DNA from: Torreya grandis
Lineage: Eukaryota; Streptophyta; Pinopsida; Cupressales; Taxaceae
Direction: 5' to 3'
Length of the DNA: 64,000 nt
Assembly: GCA_037957365.1 (NCBI GenBank)
Contig: JARHVA010000350.1
Coordinates: 2,418,501 to 2,482,500 of the forward strand
The notes beneath the pieces were generated by a model. That model did not search any database. It was not told the DNA's origin and was given only the letters and a program-made list of their open reading frames with translations. Numbering within the stretch: the first letter of the stretch is position 1; each line of letters starts with the position of its first letter. Positions 1 through 13,206 of this stretch are shown here, piece after piece. The position numbers and the translations under genes are program-made.

Positions 1-2420
1 CATTGATGATGTTATTTTTCATTGTTTTGGAGGTCATTTAGATGAGTGTATTGGCCAACCTAACTAGGTTCATTACATGGGGGTTTATGTTAAGGGAATC
101 ATATAATTATTCCAATGTCCCTACACCTAGTATGGCATTCTATAGCACCTAAAAATGAGTCTCATCCATATAAAAATCAAAAATAAATGATAGCTATTAG
201 CACATCCTAGTTATGGAAGTTGTGGGGGGCATGTACTCAAACATGTAGTAATATTCATCAATCCACCCCTTATTTGCCTTTTCTCTTAGGCTTGGATCGA
301 CACCTTCTTCCTCAGTGATGACCAACTCCATCTACTCTTTTTCCTCTTCATCAGTGTTAGTTATTTCTTTAGCATTTCCTTTTGAGGTTTCCTTTTCTTT
401 ATCCTATAGGTTTTCTTCCTTAGACTTATCCCCTTGGTCCATTTCTTCTTCCTGTGGTTCCTCAATGTTAACCTCCATGGGTGTCTCCTTGATGCTAGCT
501 TCACCTTCTTCTTACCTTTGTTGGGTCTCCATTGCACTCTCTATTTGTTCCTTTAAGGATCCAACATCACCTTCCTAATCTCAAGATTCCCCTTTGGTAC
601 TTGGGCATGCCTGTGGTGCAACTTATTTTGATTTTCTATTGGGGGCACTAGGCACCTTTGCTACTTTCTCCTCTATTGGTTCTATGCTTGTGGCAACCTT
701 TTTTTCTTCCTTTTCTTTCTTGGCCCTTTTCTCTTGGTCCTTCTTTTTCTCTACATTATTCCTCTTTATTATTGTCATGGTATTTTCTTCTTCATTCCTT
801 ATTTCCTTAGCCTCAACCTTGTCAATCTCTTCTTGGGTCATGCTAGATGCCTTCATGGACACTCTTTTGTATTCTCTTTTCCTCCTTAATTTAGAGAGGC
901 CGTGTAGAGGGATATTTGGATAAGGTGCTGAGTAGCTTTTATACCTCTCTAAGCATGGTGGAATTACCACCTTGGAGGGCCTCCTAAACTTATTTATCAC
1001 TAGGATCTTCTTCTGATTCTTCTTGGATGATGTAAACTTTCATCCCTCCTTTCTCCTCCATCTCTTCACATGCCTCTTACACTTCTAATTCTTCGTATGA
1101 TTGTTAAGCCTTCATCTCTACCAAGGTTTTTGTGGGTATTGAAACTAGCCCTTTTAACTTATTTTTCTTTCCCCTTTGATTGGGAAAAGTAACCCATAGT
1201 GTGAATGTCACACACTTATTCTTTGGTGTAGATGGAGTTGCTTCATCACCAGAGGTGATCTTAAATTAGAGGTGCTCTTATATCTCCTCAAGTGTCTCCC
1301 TTTTTTATTTTGGGGATACTTATTTTACATTGCCATCATCGACTTACCTTCAACATCAATCTTAAGGGGGAGGTCATCATATTTCTCAGTGCTCATGCCC
1401 TTCTTCCAAGGATTATCTCATAATAAAACATATTGGTATGATCTGAGTCATCCTATTCATCCTTGGTGGATGTCCCTCTTAGGCACATGTATTGGTGTTA
1501 CAATCTTCTCCTTTCTATGTCCAAGTTATTCATTGGGATGTCCAACTGCTTCACATTGGGGATCCTTCTCAGCACCTCCCTAAAGTATTTCATAGAGAAT
1601 GCATAAGGAAGCTTGAGCAACCTGAGTGGTTGCCTTCTGTTAGTGCTAAGAACACTACAAAGAAGTGTTTCATAATGGTAAAGGTTAATGTTCCAAACAT
1701 GTTTTGGGGAATCTCCTTGAGTATGTGCCATTCTATCTTGAATGATTCAATATACTACATGCACCACCCCATCACTCAGGTCTTGTACTTTACAAAAAAG
1801 GAAGGGGGGTGAGTGAAGTATTGGTACTTCTATGTTAGGGAGTCTTTGTGCTTAGATAAGACCCAAAGATCATATTCATTGCCATTGGGCATTATGATCT
1901 CCTCCATGACTATTAAAATCAATATTGACCCCCAGCTAAAGGTTTCCCACATCGTATGACACTCCAACATGTTCTTTATCTTTTCCTCTATAACAAACTT
2001 TTTGATGTTAAACTTAACCCCCTACACCTTGTGATAGGTGATGCATAGGTAGGCCTTGGTGATTTATATCCATCTACCACTAGGGAAAAATTTTAAACTC
2101 ATGAGGCATGTTTTTCCCCTCATGTTGGGGTCCTTGATATATTTTATAGGGAATATGAATCCTCCCTTATAATACCCAAGGAGTTTTATGATCCTAGTGG
2201 ATGTTAACACTAGAGTTTAAGAGATCCATAATTCTACCTATTAGGCATGCTAATATTTGCATGTACCTCCATAAAATAGATTTAATTTCCATGGATGTGT
2301 GAGAGGAATAACTATATGAATTCCTCTGGCTTCTTAAAGGATGGAAACTCATAGAGCTAAGTTGCATTAGAGGTCACAAGTCTATCTTGTATGGAGACAT
2401 TAAACAATATTGTGCTTGAT
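1..2420 (-). pseudogene. Degraded minus-strand coding region, unrecognised, probably transposon ORF
   Basis: Minus-strand frames stay partly open here. The clearest stretches are 1,000-623, which is rich in Lys and Glu and probably disordered or coiled, and 1,731-1,498. Between them the frame is broken by stops and shifts. The region lies directly downstream, in the minus direction, of the Tat-like integrase that ends near 4,000, so an accessory ORF at the 3' side of that element is the simplest reading. A piece of a second element of the same kind is also possible. I recognise no domain. The plus-strand ORFs at 315-578, 594-923 and 1,272-1,812 are antisense shadows of this frame. Confidence 0.4.
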
Positions 2421-4000
2421 TCTCTTTTGGCCCTTGTGTCCACCATCTAGTATTATGCTAGATTAAGGTATGGTGGTTATATTCTTTCAATTGATAGGTA
2501 TGTCTGAAAGATGTCCAATTCTCCCCTATTAAGACCTCTAGGGGAAACTACATTACTTGGTATGACATTTTTTTAAGCATATCTATATATGATTCTATGA
2601 TACTCTTATAATGGGTTAATATTTGATCTTCATAGTAGCCAACTCATCTACTATCTGCATCTTGTTGGTGTCCTTCTGTGCCTGCTATGGACTATAACTC
2701 ATACACTTCTTTCCCATCCTGAAATAGATAGTTTAAAAGCATATTTTGTTTACTTTATCAAATCCTCTAATGTTTATTAGTACTTCTCATAATCATGAGG
2801 TATATGACTATGAATTTGGCTCTCAATATTAACATGCTATTAATGGTGGCCTTGATGTCACTCCAATTTTTTATAGCTTGGTTTTTACACAATTCATGCC
2901 CCACACTTCCCTATGCTAGTATTAAAGAGAATGCAATGCCTTTCTCTGTTCAATTGTTTAATTTTTGAATTCATGGGTGCTAAAGGGTTCATTATAGTAT
3001 CAATTGTTTGCTTTGGCTCTGGTTCATTGGTTTGTGTTTTAGGTGCAAATTATCTAAAGGTTTGTAACCTAAACTAGTTGGCTTGTCATTGTTTTATACC
3101 CTTATTTTCATCTACCATCTTAATTACTTGTGATTAATGATTTGGTGGCTCCTCAATTTCTTGGAATTTGATAAAACCTATGAAATTTATGAAAATAATC
3201 TACCATGTATGCATTCAATTCAAATCTTTGTGCCTCCATCATCACCTTAATAAATTCTCTAATGATATTTTTGGTGAAGTGACATGTAGTTCAGATGGCC
3301 ACTTCTTGCCTCACTTTGGGTGGATTTTAGCTTGTCCTAATGATCTTTCTCCTATGTTTTATTAATTTGATGTGACCTTTTCCCTTCCTTATGGAAACCT
3401 AGGTGCAACATCTCACATGCACATAATTCAGCCTCCATGATTTCATATTTTTTTCCTACTATGATTTCATTTCAAGAATGCTTTCCTATCTTGGTCAATT
3501 TTGGTGCACTTTCATATCTTTGCCTTGGCTTGTCATACACCATAAAAATCATTTCCACTATGCATCTAATGCTTCAATATCCTCTTATAACTCTTTCACA
3601 TGATCATATTATGTGTTTGATTTCTATCTATTATGCATTAGCATCCTGTGCAACTTTATTTCATCTTATGTACATGAGCACCCTTTGTACCTCCCATTTT
3701 CTCTTTGTACTCATATCTTTAAAGTCTATAAAATTCCATAAGCTCAAAAAATTAGGTGTCTAGCCTCAAGTTATTTATAAAGTATCTGTGCTTGACTTAC
3801 CCAATTGGATTTATGTGTAGAAGCACCAAAATATTTCTCTTGTAGGCCTGAAGCACCATGTATTCACTCTACAAGAATAACAATCATAAAATATAAGGAA
3901 ATGTTTGGCTTGTGCCAAATGTCTTTCAGGTCAATACACCACAACCAAATTATGACTAGGAAGTTGGTGTTTAATGACACAAGTGACATCTTATTACCTA
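2421..4000. other. No supported gene between the integrase end and the accessory coding region
   Basis: This stretch is AT-rich with short ORFs on both strands (for example 3,168-3,365 and 3,437-3,763 on the plus strand) and no recognisable domain. It is probably the decayed 3' part of the minus-strand gypsy element. I could not place a 3' LTR in it. Confidence 0.4.
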
Positions 4001-5240
4001 TTAGGCTTCAATCTATTACTATTGAAATGCCCAAGGAGCATTATACCCAACAATGTGCATAACTTGCATATGCTAGTTTCTAATATACTTGGATGACATA
4101 TGGACCCATCCACTTGATTTGTAGCTTTCCTAAGTGCTTAAGGTACTTGCAGGCATAGAGAAATACTAATGATCCTTTAGTTAATACCTTGTATTTGATA
4201 TGCCTATCATTCCATAGTTTTTGGCATGTTTTCTCTATCTACTGGCTCTACCTTGCTTGGACATGCACTTTATCTAAGCATTATAAGTCGTTCAACCTCA
4301 CACTCAATGATTCTTGGTAATATAAATGACTAATTTGTGTAATACATAATGATGGCAACAAGAACTCCATTAGTAGAACCACTGCTATACCAAACACTAG
4401 TTAGAATTGTGTAGCCTTGTGTAGGTACTTTTAGGTTGCATGGTATGCCCATAGGACTATTGATACTCGATCATCCTAATATTTGTAACCAACATCACAT
4501 ATCTTTGTGAGGAATGTTCCTAATATAATTTTGAATTCTTAAACTATGCCATTTACTTGATGATGATATGGGGTGGTCTTGTGGTCTGCCACCATGTACT
4601 TAGTTAGTAAGATTTTCATAATTTCATTAAGTGTGTTCCTCTATCACTAGTTAAACTAAGTGGGCACCCATAGTGAATTATTATGTTATCCCATATAAAT
4701 CATGTGGTAGTGATGGTAGTGCAATTTTTAGTAGGCACTACTTCAACCCAATTTTAAAAATAATTAGTGGCCACCAACATATACCTTGCACCTATGTGCA
4801 TTACTATAGAAGTGATCAACCTAATAAAATCAATGACCCATTTTTCAAATGGAACCTAGGCAAGAATGGGGATGAGAGTCATCTCATCCCGTTAGTTTGG
4901 ATTCTTTGTATACTGGCATATGTCACATGCCTTATAAAAATATTTTGAATTTTAGAATAGGCTTGGCCACCACAAGCTTTATTACAACACTATACGTGCT
5001 ATTGTATCTCCATTATAATGGCCTCCTACAATCCCCTCATGCACCTCCTATAGAAATAAGTCCCTTTTGTGTTCCAAAACACATTAGTGTAGGACTTCAT
5101 CTTGAATTAATTTATACAACTCCCACTAATGATATGAAAGGGGGAAACATGAATGATGAGCTATTTTTTCTCTTTAGTTGTCATGGTCTGGGGTGCAAAC
5201 CTAGATGTTAGAAATGTGGTTCTCTGTTGAATATTTAGGA
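4000..5240 (-). pseudogene. Ty3/gypsy (Tat-like) integrase, decayed
   Basis: On the minus strand the integrase core is readable at about 4,800-4,600. It includes a motif of the form VATNYF-stop-NWVEVVPTKN followed by CPLSLTSDRGTH, so the second catalytic Asp (TSDRG) is kept. At about 4,575-4,545 the segment that should read NG-x-V-E reads NGIV-stop, so the catalytic Glu codon has become a stop. This is followed by TKIC and VLWAY motifs. The C-terminal segment at about 4,170-4,090 has LGKLQIKWMGPYVI, the usual GKF-x-x-W-x-GPY box. Several in-frame stops make it non-functional. It continues the pol order RT-RNase H-integrase in the minus direction. Plus-strand ORFs at 4,673-5,211 are shadows. 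Confidence 0.85.
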
Positions 5241-5339
5241 ATGTGATAGAATCTATAGAGTTATGCATCCAATATGTCATCTTTAATAGGTACTACTACA
5301 TCAACAGAGGAAATGTAGGACAAATGGTTTGGTTCTAAG

Positions 5340-5830
5340 TTTTGCTTCCCAGGTTTTACCATGACTGAGAACTAGAATTCTTGAAATAGAACTATCCATC
5401 TATAAATTGTCCATGGAGAATGGGATTATTCACAAGGTACTTAAGTGACTCATGATCAATGAAAAATATGAATGGGTTTACCAAAAATTATTTATTGAAT
5501 TTATGGAGGGTGTAGACCATGACCAATGCCTCACACTTGGTATTAGTATAATTTTACTCTATCAGGGTTAATTTATGACTTGCGAAGGAGATATGATTAT
5601 CCATCTTGCCTTCATCGAGTTGTGCTAGAATGACACCAATTATAGAGACTTATGTATTGACATGGATATGGAATGGATTCATCCATTTGATAAATTGAAG
5701 GATAGGCACACTAGCTAACTTGAGATTTAGATTTTTAAAGGCATCCTCTTATGTTGTGCCCTACTAAAATGGACCATCCTTACATAACAAATATTCTAAT
5801 GGTGTGATGATCCTTTCATAGATCTTTATA
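5340..5830 (-). pseudogene. Ty3/gypsy RNase H region, decayed
   Basis: This lies between the RT and integrase remnants, in the position expected for the RNase H domain of a gypsy polyprotein. The minus-strand frame is interrupted many times and I could align only scattered residues, so the call rests mostly on position. Function would have been removal of the RNA strand during reverse transcription. Confidence 0.55.
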
Positions 5831-5839
5831 ATTTTTTTG

Positions 5840-6560
5840 TAATAGCCACAATGGATAAGAAATCCATGAACACATTTCTATGTGGAAGGGGTTTGGAGCT
5901 ATATAATAATATAAATCTTCATAGGGTTGATGAGTAGACCATCTTTACAGATGATGTACCTAAGCAAGGTTTTAAATGGTGTCATGAAGATACACTTATT
6001 AAAGTTTAAGGATATATATAACTATAAAAACCTTTCAAAAATGATGTAAAACTTATCATAATGGTCTCTCATGAGCCCATACATAGTACGATCATCAAGG
6101 TAAACCTAGAGGAACTTATGGATAAAATATTTGAATATGGTGATGAACAATCTAAAGAATATGGTGAGCATATTATTAAGCCTAAAGGGCATCACATTAT
6201 AGGTGAAACAAACCCATTCTATTGTAAAGGTTGCATTAAGCCTATCCTCTCTTTAATTTGGACTTGATGGTATCCAAAGAAACCATCAATAAAAGTATTA
6301 GTTTCACAGCTTGTGACTCCATCCAAGACTTCATTAGTGAATAGATTCAGAAAGGGTTAGTAACACAAGCAGTGTTTAACAGTCATTAATCAACACAAAT
6401 ATGGATGCACCCATATTTATTAATTATAATCACCATGGAGATCACCCATTTTGAATCTTGTATCAGGTAGATTACTTCTATGGCCAACATACTATGAATC
6501 TCCATTTTGACCTTAGTGTAGAGATTAGGGTTCATTCTTTAGGGGCACTTTTTGATAGGT
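5840..6560 (-). pseudogene. Ty3/gypsy (Tat-like) reverse transcriptase, decayed
   Basis: The minus strand carries the RT palm motifs in order. IDGFFGYHQVQIKE lies at about 6,290-6,236 and has the first catalytic Asp. A degraded MPFGL-type motif follows near 6,190. VYLDD is at 6,105-6,091 and holds the catalytic Asp pair. A downstream region near 6,010-5,930 reads LNFNKCIF then IICKDGLLINP, matching the usual LNLKKCIF...LGH-x-V-x-x-G-x-x-VDP segment. Catalytic residues survive, but stops (for example just before VYLDD) and substitutions have killed the frame. The residue pattern around YLDD fits the Tat group of plant gypsy elements. The plus ORF 6,061-6,267 is an antisense shadow. Confidence 0.85.
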
Positions 6561-7860
6561 CCCACACCATCCACTAGTTTTATGATCATTTTTACAATGG
6601 ATGGGTGGGTTCCCTTTATTTCTCAATAATTAAATGTAAATAATTTTGAAACTCCTTTAGGAGATATACAATTTGTGCCAGCTCCACATCGAACCAATAT
6701 ATACCTAGACTAGCTACCTTTGGTTCTCCTTCTACACTGATATCAACCTAGGTGGTCTTCAGTGATGCATGGTAGGGATCATTTCTCTCCTGATGTGTGT
6801 CCTTAACTTGCCTACTCCCCTTAATTGTTTCAATATGGAGATGAGTAGGTCTTCCTTGTTAGGGGAACTGTCATCCACTTGGTGCATGATCTTCCTCTTT
6901 CCTCTCAAACATGTCCAATTTTGTACTTTCTAAACATATATATCTTCATCATTCAAGTAATTATTTAGTGCCTATTCTTAAATAAAAGTTGGGAACACTA
7001 ATCATTTCTCCTTAAACATATCTTATAGGCAGTCTTCTAAGATTGAAGTGTCCTCAAACACTGCCCTTCAAGTGATTTACAATGGCTCAATCAATTATAG
7101 GTTATGTTAGGAAAAGGATAAGGTGTGCACAAAATTCTTCATCAAGACATCCAAACTAGTTGTCTCATGGTGCATTTTGTTGACCACATACTAAGCTTGT
7201 GCACACATTTATAAGGTTTTATAGAAGGTATGTACCCATAAGTTCTTTAGGGTGTTTTCACAATAGTTAGTCCATGTTTTTTGCACAAGTATATGTGAAC
7301 TATGGGTTCAAATCACTAGATTATGAAGAAATGTCTAGGGCCTCATTAATTTTTCCAAATTTGGTGAAGATGGCTACTTTTACATCTTGCCAAGTTGGCA
7401 AACTAGACCTCTATACTACCCACCAATGAGTGATAGTGATTCTCGAAGTATACACTAGTGTACCCATCTTGTCTACTTCCTTTGGGATGTAGGAATATAG
7501 ATTGTGGACACATTATTATATAGGATTACTCCCCTCATATCGTAGTATCACTAAAAGTTTACATTTTCTTAGGTAAAACACTTTTTTTCCTTTCTTCTTA
7601 TTATAAGGGACCCCTCTTTATGAAGTGTAAATGATTTAGACCCAACTAGTACTCATAAGTTTTGGTGCCTTGGTGCTCACTACACAACACCTCCAATGAG
7701 TGGTTTTGTAAGTTTCTTCAACCCATCAATAATAAGCTACATTAGTTGTGTTCAAGGCTAACTATCTATCATCCCAATAAAACACTCTTTGGTCATTGGG
7801 GTTGATAGTTTTGGTGCCTTACACTGTGATGTTATAGATATGGTCGATTTCATCTTCAAG
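6561..7860 (-). pseudogene. Linker between protease and RT of the same gypsy element
   Basis: Sequence continues in the minus orientation with many stops and no domain I can name. Its length fits the spacer between protease and RT in long Tat-like elements. No independent feature was seen in it. Confidence 0.45.
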
Positions 7861-8739
7861 ATCAACACTTTCTACATAAGGGGGTTCTTGGTCACTTGAG
7901 AAGGGGATCATGACCCTCTCCTTGCCATTTTCAAAGGTCATATAGTACTTATTGAAACACATGTTGGCATTCTTTAAATAACACTATGACCTACCTAAGA
8001 GTGGTAGATAATTATCTTTCTTAACCAACTCGATCACTTTGAATTAAACACAAAATTATGCACCCATAATATCTAAAATAATGTATTTTATAATTCTGAT
8101 TGGTTGTGTCCTAAATTTTTTGGCCATGAAAATCACATGAGGGGAAGGCCTCAAGGCTAGCCTATTCATCTTCTCCCATACATTCCTTATCAAGATATTG
8201 ACCTTAGCACCTATGTCCATGAGGACCTCATATACATAACATCCATCAATGGTGGGATTTACTAGGAGCTCTTGATCATACTTTGCAATTTGTGTATGCC
8301 TAACCTATCAAACCCTTTCCATGCATGGTGCAAAAATTTCAACTTGTTTTTTATTGGCATGCTATAAAAGTAAATTATTCAATAGGGGTAACATCCCATC
8401 TATTTTTAAGATGCAAAGGATATTAATTAGGTCTTATAACTTGGCCTCTTGGTTATCTTTCTTCTTGTAGGAAACAACATCCTGCTCCTCTATAGCTCAT
8501 GCCAGTTAGAGTTCTCCTTGTAGGTTTTGAATGACACTCATGGCCTATTGAAAGACATCCTTTTACTATGTAGGGTTAGGGTAAGGCATAATTTTAGGTT
8601 CAAGATACATGATACACTCTATATGACTTGATTCCCCATATTCTATGTGTAACTCTAGTAATGGAATAACTAGCAACTGAATGGTAAATCCACTAAGAGT
8701 AGTTACTTGCACTTTGATTGGATCTATGGGGGTTAGTTA
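7860..8739 (-). pseudogene. Ty3/gypsy aspartic protease, decayed, with upstream linker
   Basis: The minus-strand frame near 8,230-8,188 reads EVLMDIGAKVNILI, the retropepsin active-site motif D-[ST]-G-A with Thr/Ser replaced by Ile. An ACA to ATA change would do this, in the direction expected for methyl-cytosine loss. The frame upstream (8,700-8,340) is open for long stretches and continues without a shift into gag at 22,128 once the 13.4-kb insertion is removed. The protease would have processed Gag-Pol. This is the host element of that insertion. Confidence 0.75.
8735..8739. repeat. Target-site duplication, left copy (AGTTA)
   Basis: AGTTA here pairs with AGTTG at 22,128-22,132 around the inserted LTR block. 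One mismatch fits age. Removing the block plus one copy rejoins a minus-strand reading frame with no shift. Confidence 0.75.
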
Positions 8740-9559
8740 CGTTAGTTCCAAATATTATACTAAATTAATTTGACCCTTGTCAATTGAGAATGACTAGGTC
8801 TAGCCTAGGTTGAGTATTAATGTTTAAGTCCTTAGCCCCATTTCTATTTTAAAGTGTTCCTTTGGGAGGTCAAGTTCATATAAAAAATTGGCTACGTCCT
8901 TTGTCTTGTTTTTTTCTTGGAAAATGTGTTTTTACCTTAGAATTTTTGGGATTTTTGCATGAACATAATGTCTAATAGAAATAGGTCTTCAAGTTTTTTG
9001 TCTCAAATAATTTTTTTGAAGACTTATTTCCATCAAACATTTTGTCTACTACAAAAGTTTTGAAAGAATTTAACGACTTATCTCTTTTGGGCTGAATGTT
9101 TTTAAAAAGTTTTGAAGGGATATTTCATTTGTTTTGGGTCATTTTTTTTAAAATTTTTGTGCATGGTAAAAAGTCTAAAAGAAACATGCCCTTTAGGCAT
9201 TTTTCCCACACAAAATCATGAAGGAAATCCTTCATTTTAGGAAAAATGATAACTCCTATTTTTTTAAGACTTTTTGTCCACATATAAATCCCAAAGGTTC
9301 CTTTCCTTAAGGTATTTTGTTTGAAAAAAAATACTAAAGGGCTATTTCATTTGAAAAGTTTATTCATTTTGGACTTTTTTCCATGACAAGTTCAAAGGTC
9401 ACTTTCCCTTTAGGCATTTTACCCACACAAAAAGCTTGAAGGAATTATAAGGTCATTTACTTTAGCCAAAGGTACTTCCAGAAGTCCCAAAGGTTTATTT
9501 TTCCTCTGTAAAATTTTTGAAGGATCATTTCTTTCATGCATTTTTCCTTTGCAAAATTT

Positions 9560-9964
9560 CTGAAGGGAACTTTCAAAGGGAAAAGGACACTTTAAAAAAT
9601 CCCAAAGGACACTTTTGAAGGGTCATTTTGCCTTTTAATTTTTTTTAAAGGGTTATTTCCTTTAGGCATTTTTCCCTTGCAAAATTATTGAAGGGCATCT
9701 ATAAAAATCCAAAGGATAATTTTGGATCCAGAGGACACTTTCAAAACTCCCAAAGGTCACTTTCTAAAGATAAAGGACACTTTCAAAAAGTTCAAAGGGC
9801 ACTTTCTGAAGATGGACACTTTCTTAAAGTCTAAAGGCACTTTTGAGAGTTTAAAGGACCATTCCAAAAGGCTGAAGAATCATTTCTTATGGGAAAAGTG
9901 TGAAGTCAAATCCTTCAGGGAAATTATCTTGGACATTTTGTATGAAACAATTATCTTGACATAA
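9560..9964 (+). repeat. 21-bp tandem repeat in LTR R1 with open heptad frame
   Basis: Units such as AAGGTCACTTTCTAAAGATAA and AGGACACTTTCAAAAAGTTCA follow each other at exactly 21 bases. Because 21 is seven codons, the ORF 9,722-9,964 reads as a heptad repeat of the form (D/G)-(T/H)-F-x-x-x-K. I take the ORF to be a by-product of the repeat, not a gene. Confidence 0.75.
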
Positions 9965-11353
9965 TGCCCAAAAGAATTCTTGAAGGAAAAGAATGTTGAA
10001 GATAAATACTCAAATAAAATTTATATAGAATAAAGTCCCCAAAAGAATATTTCCAAATTATAGGTGACAGTCTCATGGATATTTTTTGGCAGGCATGTAG
10101 ATGCCAATTTTAAGCTATAGGGACTAGCTGATGGGATTCAAATGCTTATGACAAGTATGCGAGCATTAAATTTAAACCCTATGAAGTAACTATTTGTTTT
10201 TAAATGGGGGAATATCCAACAACACACATTTGCTTGGAGCAAGATGATTCAACAATATGTGATCAAAGCTGAATAGTCAAATGAACTTAGGACAAGTACA
10301 TGCATGATAAGTGTTAAGCTCATGGAGCATGATTTAAAGTTTAAGAATGTTCTAAAAATTAGACAATGTGAGATGGTAGTTGACTATTCAATGGGACTCA
10401 AGATCAAATGAGACAATTTTATGTGGCATAAAGGCACTCAAATCAAGACTAACTATCTACCAGGTACATAAGAAGCCCATGAGGCTTTCAAATGGCATAT
10501 ACTTAGGGATAAGTAAAAGGTAAGATCTAATAACACTTCATCCCTTAGATCATGATCTAACAAAGTTCATTTTATCACCCCACCTAGATCTGATGGTGCA
10601 TGGCCAAGGTTAAAAAGTCAAGGATCCCATGGGAAAATGTAGACATGACAAGTGGCATAACTGTGTATCATAAATTATAGTTCAAGCATCTCATTACAAG
10701 ATATATGGCTCACATTTTCTTAATAAAGAAAGATCTAATATTTCAAGCCAAGATAGACTTTTCAAAGGGCTCAAAATTACATAGAAGAAAATCTATAAAC
10801 TATTTTTGTGAGAATATTTCTAATCATGATCATGAATCATTTTAGTTTCATGTCACAATCAGATCAACTCCTGGTCCATCAATTTAAGTAATGGGATTTT
10901 ACTTAATGTGCACAAAGAAGAGGTTTCATGTCTAGAAATGTCCATAATTTGTATTTGAGTGACAAGAAAGCATTTACAAATAAGTTGCACATGAGGACAA
11001 AATCTGTTTGGCTCTTCAAATGATTTTCTCCCTCTAGTTGTGCAAGTGAGTGATCAAGGGGATATTTAAGTAGTTACACATCAAGACAATATTTGTTTAG
11101 TTACTCAAAGGAATTTCCTCCTTCTAGATCATGTGAAAGGCATTTTTAGTGAAAAGGTCAAATGATATGCTCCAAATCCTCATCACTCCTTTCAAAGGTA
11201 GTTGAAACAATAATTCTTTTATTGTAAGTGGAAGATCTCAAGCGTGGTGTGGAATATTTTATAGCTAGGAGCATCTTGGTGGACTTGAATACTTGTTCTG
11301 TAACTCTAAAAATTGCAACCAAGGGTTGTAGAAATCAAAAAAGGTAAAGAATG

Positions 11354-11360
11354 TATAAAT
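11354..11360 (+). promoter_or_regulatory. TATA-like box of LTR R1
   Basis: TATAAAT, 2.6 kb into the LTR. It recurs at the equivalent place in R2 (17,210-17,218). It would put the U3/R border near 11,390. Position and conservation suggest the retrotransposon promoter. Confidence 0.4.
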
Positions 11361-12579
11361 ATAAGGCTTGTATTCTATTATAGAGGTTGGTTGGCCATTG
11401 TGTTGGTCCATGTCTTCCTTAGTATAATATCTTTCACATTTTGGGATCACTATTGTTTGTGTTTTATCTCCCTTTCTAAGGTGGTTGTAGTTGTACTACC
11501 ATTAGCAAACTGTAATAACATCTCTATATGATTCCCCTATCCAACATGGACCAAATCTACCATACTTGTCCCCATGGTAGTATTTTGAAACATTGCTGTA
11601 TGTAAGATTTTATTTCAAGTTAATGAAAATGCATATGGTTATCTAATATTTTATATTGATTAAGTACAATAATATGTCTCACAAATGCTATTGATAATAT
11701 ATCTTATTCTATGCTTATTACTAGTTGCCATCTTGGGTTTAGTTTTAGATTATAAATCCCTTTCTACATTATATTTGGAGTATGTTGTTGAATAACTTGT
11801 TAGGGAACCCTAGGTTTATGGATTAAATAGGAAAAATAAAATCCCTCCTTGTAGTTCCATTAGCTTGTATTTGAGTCTTCTACATCTTGGCAAATAGATG
11901 ATGTCATGAATGACTGAAAGAATCCCTATTTTTTTAAGACCTCCATCACACCACCCTACCCCTTTTATAAATAACTAATTTTCCTACCAATCCTAACCTA
12001 CATATAACATGCCCTTTGCATATATTAAGTATTATTTTATTGTAGATACATTAACAATGTATACTTAACATGTGCCTATATTTTGTGCTTTAAAGCCTAG
12101 CGTTGTAATCTTTTATTCTGCCCCTGTGTTGTTGAATAGTATTTCAAATGAAGGTTGTAATCAGATTAATTTATATCTTTAGTAACTTGTATCTATCCTA
12201 TAAAATTTTATCATTCATTATGATAACCCTTCCTAGGTGGGGTGAGTGAGTTTGGTTGTTTTCTAGTCAGATTTGTGTCTCTTTGTGTTGATAATCCTCA
12301 TGAAGATTGAATTGAAAAATCTCTTCATGTGAGTAAGATACCTCATAGGTCCTCTCACCTTAGTTTAGGTAGAGCCAAAAGTAGTAGGGAACTGACCATA
12401 CCCTCTTTAGGTTCCTCTTAGTCATTTTTTCTAGTCTAGTCCATTCTTGATGATAAACCTCCCCCAGATATAACAACATTCTAGTAGGTTTCTCATCATT
12501 GCTTGCCACATTTCAAGTGTGAAAGGATAAATTAGAGAGGTGTAAAAATAGGAACCAACACTAAAATGGTACCAATGCT

Positions 12580-12870
12580 AAGGATTAAATTTAAGTCTTA
12601 GTCACTTGTGTTGCTAGGGACTCATCTGATTATCTTTGGTTCATCAATGTCACCACCAAACTCGTGTCATTGCCAAGGTTTAAATTGAAGTCCTAGTCAC
12701 TTGTGTTATCAAGGATTAATTTAATTATCTTTGGTTCATCAATGTCACCACCAAACTAACACCATTTTTGTGGATTAAACTAATGTCCTGGTCACTTGTG
12801 TTGCTAGGGAATCATTTGATTATCTTTGGTTCATCAATGTCACCACCAAACTAACATCATTACCAGGGAA
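12580..12870 (+). repeat. 95-bp tandem repeat, three units, near the end of LTR R1
   Basis: GTCACTTGTG recurs at 12,601, 12,696 and 12,791, exactly 95 bases apart, each time followed by ATTATCTTTGGTTCATCAA and CACCACCAAACT. R2 carries two units (about 18,430-18,610). The R2/R3 junction and the R3 end both fall at this repeat. Confidence 0.9.
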
Positions 12871-13206
12871 AGAAAAGACACCCGTGGCACTTGTGTTATC
12901 CAGGACTCTTGCAGAGAGATATAAGTAGTGAAAATTTTAAGGTTCTCTACTTGTTATTTTTAATACAATTGGACTATATTTTCCATCAATGTTGCATCAC
13001 CCCACTGAGGACATGCTAGGAATACTTGAGGCTTGATAATTTGACTTCTGCTACATTTTTTTCAAAGAGCCAAAAATATTACATGTTGTAAGGTATCTTC
13101 TCCCTTTTGAACATTATTTTTAAAATTTCAAGGTATTTTATTTCTCTTATTAAGTTTATTAAAAATTATTTTCATCATGTATCACAATAGTTTGTTAACT
13201 ATTACA

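Larger units (their letters stand above)
8740..13206 (+). repeat. Giant LTR, copy R1 (5' LTR), about 4.47 kb
   Basis: It starts at CGTTAGTTCC (TGTTAG in the best-preserved copy) and ends near ACTATTACA just before a primer site. Order inside: a block of AAGG..CACTTT-rich units with 21-bp period (about 9,560-9,880), a long single-copy part, a TATA-like TATAAAT at 11,354-11,360, and three 95-bp tandem units at 12,580-12,870. R1 and R2 match along their whole shared length but are clearly diverged, so this is an old insertion. LTRs of this size are known in Ogre/Tat-type elements. Confidence 0.75.

Noticed and set aside
315..923. Two plus-strand ORFs rich in Ser/Phe/Leu
   Set aside because: Antisense to a Lys/Glu-rich minus-strand frame; hydrophobic shadows of charged repeats are common.
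9722..9964. 80-codon Lys/Phe-rich ORF
   Set aside because: It lies in the 21-bp-period block of the giant LTR; the equivalent places in R2 and R3 are frameshifted.
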